Origin: Neckera pumila
Taxonomy: Eukaryota; Streptophyta; Bryopsida; Hypnales; Neckeraceae
Direction of reading: 5' to 3'
Length of the DNA: 64,000 nt
NCBI GenBank assembly: GCA_963969595.1
Contig: OZ018410.1
Coordinates: 1,116,001-1,180,000 of the forward strand
A model generated the notes under the pieces. That model had not been told where the DNA came from. It worked only from the letters and a program-made list of their open reading frames with translations, and did not search any database. Shown in pieces: positions 57,790 to 64,000 of the stretch (positions within the stretch are counted from its first letter, which is position 1; the number at the start of each line of letters is the position of its first letter). The translations under genes were made by a program, and so were the position numbers.

Positions 57790-60529
57790 TAGTAGAATTA
57801 CACTCTTACATTACTGTATACAAACTGCATATCGATGACATGGAAGTGTGCCTACGAATTTGTAATGCGGTCACTTGAGATAGACGGAACTCAGCAAGCA
57901 TGAGATGCAATAATTATCTTGCATCTGAACTACGAGCTACAAGTACAATCATAGTCGCGAGTCCTTGCCAAGGAATACCGGGACAGCTAAGAAATAACGG
58001 GGAAGCTCAAAAATTATGCATGATTGTGACCAATAATTGAAAAGCAAATACGGTATCACAGCTCACATAGAATTCATGTTGGGTGTACACAAAGAACCAT
58101 GAAGTTACAACTCGAGTGTGCATATGCAATGAATTGTTAAGAAGTATCACTTCAATCATGATCCATGTTTGCTAATGTATAGACTATTTGACATGTACAG
58201 ATTCAGAGAAATGTCTGATGAAGAATTTACAGCAGCATCTACAATTAAAATTACAATTTGTAATCAGACGATTATGAAACATCATTCCAAGAAACTGTCG
58301 TCTCCAGCAACGGGAAATATCCCGACGAAGCCCCATGCCAACATGAATCAACGATGCTGAATTCCGTTAATGATTCTCCAGTCCAATGTGGATTCTGGAT
58401 CCACTTCATTCTGCCCGCCTGGAAGGGGATTCACCTTCACATACACTGGCACCGCCTCATTCGAAAGAAGGAGGCCATCAAGCCACGGCATCAACTACAT
58501 GCAGAGGTAGTTGTCGAGCAGCTCACCGCGAAAGGACTGAGGAAAAACAGCGTTACAATGATTGTTCAAGATGTTCTTTTCTGGACTGTCGTCAATGAGA
58601 AGAATGTTATCCAATCCAGACAAACTGGCCATGTTCGCAAATATCGTCAATTCTTTCAGGAAGATCGGCTTATTGGGTGCAGATGGGGCCCTGTACGTGG
58701 ACTTCGTGCATGCCCCTTGACACAGACAAATGACATCTCGACGGCCAAAGGAACAATCCGCGAGGACAATGTCCAACAAATTGTCCATGTTCTTTGGAGT
58801 AACACTACTCCAGAATGCAACATCCGCTCTACAACGCAGCCAATTAAGAAACGTGGTGACATTCGGGCGACACTGAACATGGGGTTTATTACGCTCGTAT
58901 GACCTGTGAAGAAGCACTCCATTCAAGTCAAGGACCACAGAATACTTTCGCCGAGCTACCTTTTCCAATGTGCTTGGTTGCTTCGTTGAAGGTCCACCAC
59001 AATCTGCAGACAAGAACGGAAAAGCCCAGTTAGAGACAAGTCCATGAAAAAGCAAAAGGAACTTCAATGAAACCCTTAGAAATACGGAAGGTGTCACATG
59101 AAGTACCTTTCACAACGCCTTTTTCCGTCCTCGGACGTTCTGCTTCCCCGACTTTTGCACTCCTTCGAACCCATTGTCTTTCGGCCCTTTCCTCTGTTTC
59201 CACCGGTCCACTGTCAGAGGCTATCTGAAAAATGTCGCGATAAATAAATGAGTGCGCCTCCCAGACGGCCGGAAACTTGGACCGGCTGTTATTCGCCAAA
59301 TGGCGCGTCTGTTTAGCATGAAAAGCTGGCAAATTCAAAAGATCCTTAACCCTACTCTTCAAGGAAACCATGTCAGCATGCGTAAGTCCCGGGTGTGGTA
59401 CAGCAATCATTGGATTCACCTTCGGTTGAGCCGCATCCGGACTCATTTGCGTGAGGTTCGCCATTGTATCCGCCATAATGGTATCCGCCATTTCCGCTAA
59501 CGGTGGAACAACAGGTGTCTCAGGCAACGGGATATCTCCCGTTGCATCAGACCTGGGCTCCTTACCCTTCGAAGGCCGAGGTCTAGGGAAAGAAGCATGA
59601 TCACCCGGGATCAGGAGATCTCCCACTGCATCGACGCACTCCTCCGGCCTCGAAGGTACGTCATGTGAAGACTCTGTTGTGGGGGGCACTATGTCAACAA
59701 ATGTGTCCTTTGCAGATCCAACTCCTCTCTGTACTGCAACGGTATGAAGAATGGACGCAGCGTTTGTCGCTTCAGGAGTCCGCGTCGAAGCAATCTTTGC
59801 TCCAGACGGTGTAGGAGAGGAGACGCTGGGGCCTTCATTCCCTACAGGCTGCTGAGGGGCATGCGGCCGACAAACCAAAGGGTCATCAGGAGGGAGGCTG
59901 ATATCTAGTCTCATCTTCGTCCTCAACTCATTGCACTGACCTGACTCGACCTCACTGACTGCTGAGCTTGAGGCCGTCCTCCGCCCTACCGTGCCTATCT
60001 TGTCCGCTGGACGTGGCTTCCGTCTCCGTGCAGTCTTATCCTGCGATTAGAACACGTAGGATTTCCTCAGCAGATGATTATGCGCAATGTGGAACAGGCA
60101 GCGGAAAATATCCCGATGATAAGGTACAATGACTGACCTTTCTGCCTGGACTAGTTTCTTTGTTATTCTCCACGTCCTCCTCGGCGTGAGGGGTACTTGC
60201 GGTGATCAGAGGAGTAGGAGTTTGAATTTCCTCATCGTCATGATCACTCTCTGCGCGGGAGGTACTGTCTTCCTTGTCCGAAGCGTTGTCCTGACGTCCA
60301 GTCTCCGTTTCCTTGGTTTGGTGGTCTGGAGAATCGTCCTGCACTCCCTGATGAGAGGAATCCCCCTCCCCTGCGGCAGCGACGACTTCGTCGCCCTATT
60401 CACTTTGTGAAGACCGGCGGTGATCTGAAGGAACGATGTGAGCATCCTCGCCAAGTCCTCCAGCCTCTCCCCCTCCCTCTTCGCCCTCTCCTATCCCCTC
60501 CTCTTCTTCTTCGTCACCCTGTCGTCCCT

Positions 60530-60640
60530 CCTCCTCTTCCTCGTCGTCGTCTCCACCACCCTCCTCTCCTCCACCCTCTTGTCCCCCACCCTCCTCTCCT
60601 CCACCCTCCTCTCCCCCACCCTCCTCTTCTTCTGAGTCCT
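60530..60640 (-). repeat. Purine-rich coding minisatellite (EEGGG)
   Basis: Minus-strand units GGTGGAGGAGAGGAGG with variants encode GGGEEGGGEEGGGQEGGG in exon 3 of the large gene. The G-run spacing could support G-quadruplexes on that strand. Confidence 0.8.
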
Positions 60641-63600
60641 CATCCTCCTGCCGAAGGAATTTAGCAGTATGCAACTCCTCCCAAATCTGCCGGGCAACCA
60701 AAATTGCCTTGGACTCTTCTTCGGAGTCATAAACGACTTTGATAACCTTATTCGAGGAGACCTGACAGCATTGTAGAAGCAAATGTCAATGCAGTGGAAA
60801 TTGATTGAGTTACAAAAAATAATGGGAATGAAGATTAAATAGGGCTTACCAGTGCAACAGAAGTAATTTCGGGACCGCCGTTAACGTTAACAATGACCAT
60901 GTTGTCGGTCATGTGGTTAAGGAAAATTTCAATTGCAGCGGCAATGGAGAACCAAGGCATATTTGACCGCTTGTACATCTTGTCCACTTCATCCAACTCT
61001 CTCGAGAAATAGACAGCAGACATCTCGATTTTACTGGAAAAGAAATTGTGGAAGCTGCTCGTCAGACCGTGGACTTTGTCGTAGGCAAAGAGCAAGACCA
61101 AGTACACGGTGTAATGCGATCCTGTCACTGGAGGGGGGAAGCCATCCACTTTCTCCGGAATGTAGTGAATTACATGCCAATCCCAGAGCCAGACTTTCAT
61201 GTCCTGCCGCCGCTTCTCCAGGTGTGCTTGAATTGCGTGAAATCCAGCACCATCCGTTATAAGTACCATTGGTGAACGGGCTCTCACAAGGCGTCGATCG
61301 GTATCTTTGTACTCCATGGCATCGAATACGCGGTTCAGATTCCGATTCTCCAGGAATTTAGCACGAGCACCGCGGCTGGTCATTTCAAAGAGAAACCAAA
61401 AATACATGTGGGTCTTCGCTTCACCTCGCCATGTCTTTACGGAATCTTCTGCCAAAATCTTGCTGATGTCCCAGCATTTCTCGTCCATGACCTTGCACAG
61501 ATAGTCCTTTCCGAAGTCCTCGGCAACATATTCCTGGATGTCCTCTGTATGCGCATTCATGAAGATCTCCCACAGCTTCTTTACCGCCTCTGGACAGTTG
61601 CTTGGATCGTGTGTCTTGTTCAGGGCCTTCGTACGACCCTCTAACCACTCCTTGCCCAGCTTCGTCGCCAAGCTCTTATCCGTCCACCACTCGATTTGCT
61701 CCCGGGTAATCTTCTTCGCAGCCACAAAGTCTTCCCATTCTTCTGCTGGGTAGGGAGAGTACTCTGGCTTCTTGCTCGGAAGCGGGAATTGCCTGTAGTG
61801 GCACATGAGCTCGTTCTTCATGGCCCTCACCTTCTTCTCCCGACCTGCTGCCACCCCCACTGGAGTGAGCGACGTTCCGTCAATGTCGAGGTTGATAGCC
61901 GTTTTCTTCATGCACACCACTTCCTGCTCCACCTGGTTAGCCAAGTAGTTCAAGTCCTCATCTCGCAATCCCCACAATGGTTTGAAGTCGGTGTATGCCA
62001 GCGGCTTACGGACACCCTTAGATTTTGGTCCGGTCCCGTCAGGAAGCTTTCTTGCCAGAAAGTCCTTGTCAATTTGAATCCAGCCGTTGAAGTCTTCATC
62101 CTTTTCCATGAAGAGTAGCGAGATTTTCAAATCCGGGTTGTCTGCATTCTTGAACCCAGTGAAGATTGAGGACATCACATTATAGAATCCCTGCACATGA
62201 ATGCCGACAATGCGAGTTATATTGGGGATTAATGAGGAATCAGAAGACAATGAAAGTGTTCGACATCGGGATAAATCCCGTTGCTGGATTGATTCGGGAC
62301 TATGCTATGAAGAACAGGATAAATCCCGCCAACTGCCAGCGAGAGATCAGTGCATTTTCATAGCATCTAGATCTCTCCCTGCCAGTTGGAATATTACTCT
62401 GATCCTGTCGACAACGGGATATGTCCCACTGTGGACAGTCATCGGGATATCTCCCGCTGATTTCCAGGAAGGAAGAAAACGATGTACGACCAGAACTCGG
62501 GCGTAAGTTCAGTACAACTTACAAGGTACGCTGCTGAGTGCGCTCGTCTTCCGTATGACGGGTGCGGGGACCCCATGTCTTTCCACTTCACACGAGCGTG
62601 AGCAAGCTGCTGTGCAAATCTCTGCTCCTTCTGCTCACCGGCGAGGTTCTGGTTGAGAGCTCTCGAAAGGTGAACGATATCATTCTTCTTCGTTTGATGC
62701 GGCGCCCATATGGGAATGATGTTGAACGTGGAAGCGTCGGCCTTATCCGCCTCACTGACATGTTTCTTCTCGATCAACTCCTTGTGCGCCTCAACAGTGT
62801 GCTGATCGCCAATAATGTAGTAGTGGGATTTGGTGGTGAGACTCTCCTTCCTCGGACACGTGTCCCAGAACTCTACTACATTATTTGGCTCGTATGGTCC
62901 TTTCTTCAAAGGCAAGACGGTTATGTACCGGTTCTCCGAGTGGAAGTCGTTGTCTACAAGAACCTTATTCTTTATGCCTTTGAGCTGATCCTGGTCAATA
63001 GCTCTGTATACAAGATCCCCGGCTTTTGCCTTGTGGAGGAACTTGTAGTGCACCCGCAGGAGTTCCCCCTTCGCATTGGCTAGTGGCTTCTTGTCCCATC
63101 TGTACATTGGCTTAAAAACCTGGTTGTACAACTTGTTGATCTCCTTTATTTCACTGGGCTCGAGCTTGCTGACCTCAGCCTCTGTCATTTTCACTGCCTG
63201 CGCAATAGTCAGTGGGGTGGCCTTTTTTTTCTTTTTACCCATGCCCTTCTCCTTTGCTTCCTCCAGAATTTCATCTCTTGGCCCACCCGCTATGGCTTTC
63301 CTCTTCCTCTGCTTTTTTGGGACAGAAGGCGTTGATGCAGTAGCAACGACTGGTACTATGTCCGTATTGGACTCGCCACGGCTGTTGTCTATAACGACCC
63401 ATTCGTTGGACATCTCCGCTGGTGTCCAGGAATGAGATCCGTTTGGCTTGTCTAGAAGTCCCTTTTTTGTCATGGACTCGCACATCTGGAGATCCATGGT
63501 GGCATAGTCAAGGATGAGGCCGTACGTCTGTGCTTCCTGCTTCTTGGGAACCATCTCTCGGACAATGACAAGGACAGTAGAGTTATCTAGCCCTTGAAGC

Positions 63601-64000
63601 TCCACGACATCTAAGCCTGTCGTGGCGTGAGCCTTGCCTTCGAATGATAGCTTGGGGCATATGATTGCAACACCCCCGGCCTGGTCCACGCTGTAACTTT
63701 CCGGTTGCATCGAAACACGACTCCTGGATTGTTGTCGCCAATGTACTCGAACGTGTGCACCACTGAGTCGATAAACTTGTACAGCCTGATGGGTGACAAG
63801 TCTGTAGGCAGGTCGATCAATGTATTTTCTCTGCGCAATGCCATGCACAATGGTCAGAAGTGCACCTCATATCCCGTCCTTTGTGTTTTCATCGGGATTA
63901 TTCCCGCTGAACCTCAATGTCGTCCTCCTGTACATCGCTTCTTAATTGAGGCAGTCTACCATATTCAGCGGGAGTTCTCCCAATGAGTATGTCTAGTAGG

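Larger units (their letters stand above)
56876..63830 (-). pseudogene. Large six-exon gene: ParB-like region, acidic linker, FCP1/HAD domains
   Basis: Minus-strand exons: 63830-62523, 62190-60850, 60761-60138, 60040-59107, 59003-58435, 57358-56876. All have GT-AG borders with compatible phases, about 5,260 nt in all. Exon 1 holds a Lys-rich stretch (KKKKK near 63225) and IIGDQHTVEAHKEL (~62780-62825), followed by ALNQNLAGEQ, which resembles the GxHR...A and N-Q box pattern of ParB-like domains. Exon 2 (447 codons) is unrecognised. Exon 3 is highly acidic with EEGGG repeats. Exon 4 is Pro/Ser-rich. Exon 5 is an FCP1/NIF-type HAD domain: SVVLDLNGVL, FWSSVTP, NILLIDDSP. Exon 6 resembles a second HAD domain without the nucleophile motif. 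Breaks: a frameshift near 63700-63715, TAG at 60396-60398 and TAG at 58495-58497, both followed by open coding-like sequence. The start lies beyond 63830. It may be a pseudogene, may contain sequence errors, or may be two genes. Confidence 0.6.
56350..63985. repeat. Dispersed 20-bp palindrome family (core CGGGANATNTCCCG)
   Basis: About 20 copies share a 20-bp dyad pattern, best seen as CAACGGGATATCTCCCGTTG at 59525-59544. Starts: 56350, 56518, 56672, 57422, 57481, 57540, 57598, 57657, 57713 (weak), 57770, 58308, 59525, 59609, 60099, 62264, 62312, 62412, 62440, 63890, 63966. All but two (59525, 59609) fall in introns or flanks of the minus-strand gene model at 56876-63830. Each can form an 8-bp stem with a 4-nt loop or act as a two-fold symmetric protein site. 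I noticed no copy in the rest of the window. Confidence 0.85.

Noticed and set aside
9366..60398. Possible reassignment of UAG as a sense codon, suggested by many in-frame ambers at Gln or Glu positions
   Set aside because: The intact transporter gene ends with TAG right after a typical family C-terminus, and copia pol also ends with TAG. Sister copies show CAG or GAG at the same positions, so mutation explains the ambers.
63611..63850. Separate small minus-strand gene at 63611-63850
   Set aside because: Its product reads naturally into the 62523-63700 frame after a single frame change, so it is better explained as the start of exon 1 of the large gene with a frameshift.

Overview
The window looks like nuclear DNA of a streptophyte plant. 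The evidence is an intron-rich gene for a plastid-targeted sugar transporter, long AT-rich non-coding stretches, and dense Ty1/copia, CACTA and hAT-type transposon remains. I cannot name the species. A bryophyte, lycophyte, fern or charophyte-grade genome fits better than a compact one, but this is inference.

Layout. Positions 1-4155, 6417-17202 and 25846-35368 are built almost wholly from one Ty1/copia family with 255-bp LTRs (TGTTGA...TCAATA), shuffled by nesting, inversion and truncation. One complete element on the plus strand (7955-13672, 5-bp target duplication TCTCC) sits inside an older minus-strand element (6417-7954 plus 13678-16112). A second full-length element (29565-35171, minus) is joined tail-to-tail to a truncated plus-strand sister (25846-29564). 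A diverged relative of the family lies at 18272-18720. The family's primer-binding site matches the anticodon arm of initiator tRNA-Met, not its 3' end. Every copy carries stop codons in one otherwise open gag-pol frame, and four of five copies have an amber stop at the catalytic Glu codon of integrase.

Positions 22092-25339 hold a decayed CACTA (Tnp2) transposase. Positions 40500-43470 hold a decayed hAT-like gene. Several foldback or MITE-like elements occur at 38415-38794, 42191-42342 and 44515-44956. The only gene that looks intact is at 45789-51228 (plus): 13 coding exons that join in phase into a 555-residue plastidic glucose transporter. Downstream are a ~180-190-bp tandem repeat (53085-54033) and a nearly perfect 403-bp tandem duplication (54247-55052).

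The most unusual part is 56350-63985. A minus-strand gene can be assembled from six exons with matching splice phases, about 1,750 codons in all. It has a ParB-like motif region near the N-terminus, acidic low-complexity repeats, and one or two FCP1/HAD-type domains at the C-terminus. It is broken by one frameshift and two ambers. Its introns and flanks carry about 20 copies of a 20-bp palindrome (core CGGGANATNTCCCG) that I did not see elsewhere in the window; seven of them form a ~59-bp-period tandem array inside one intron. A ParB-like gene surrounded by short palindromes resembles a ParB/parS-type arrangement. That link is speculation to be tested.
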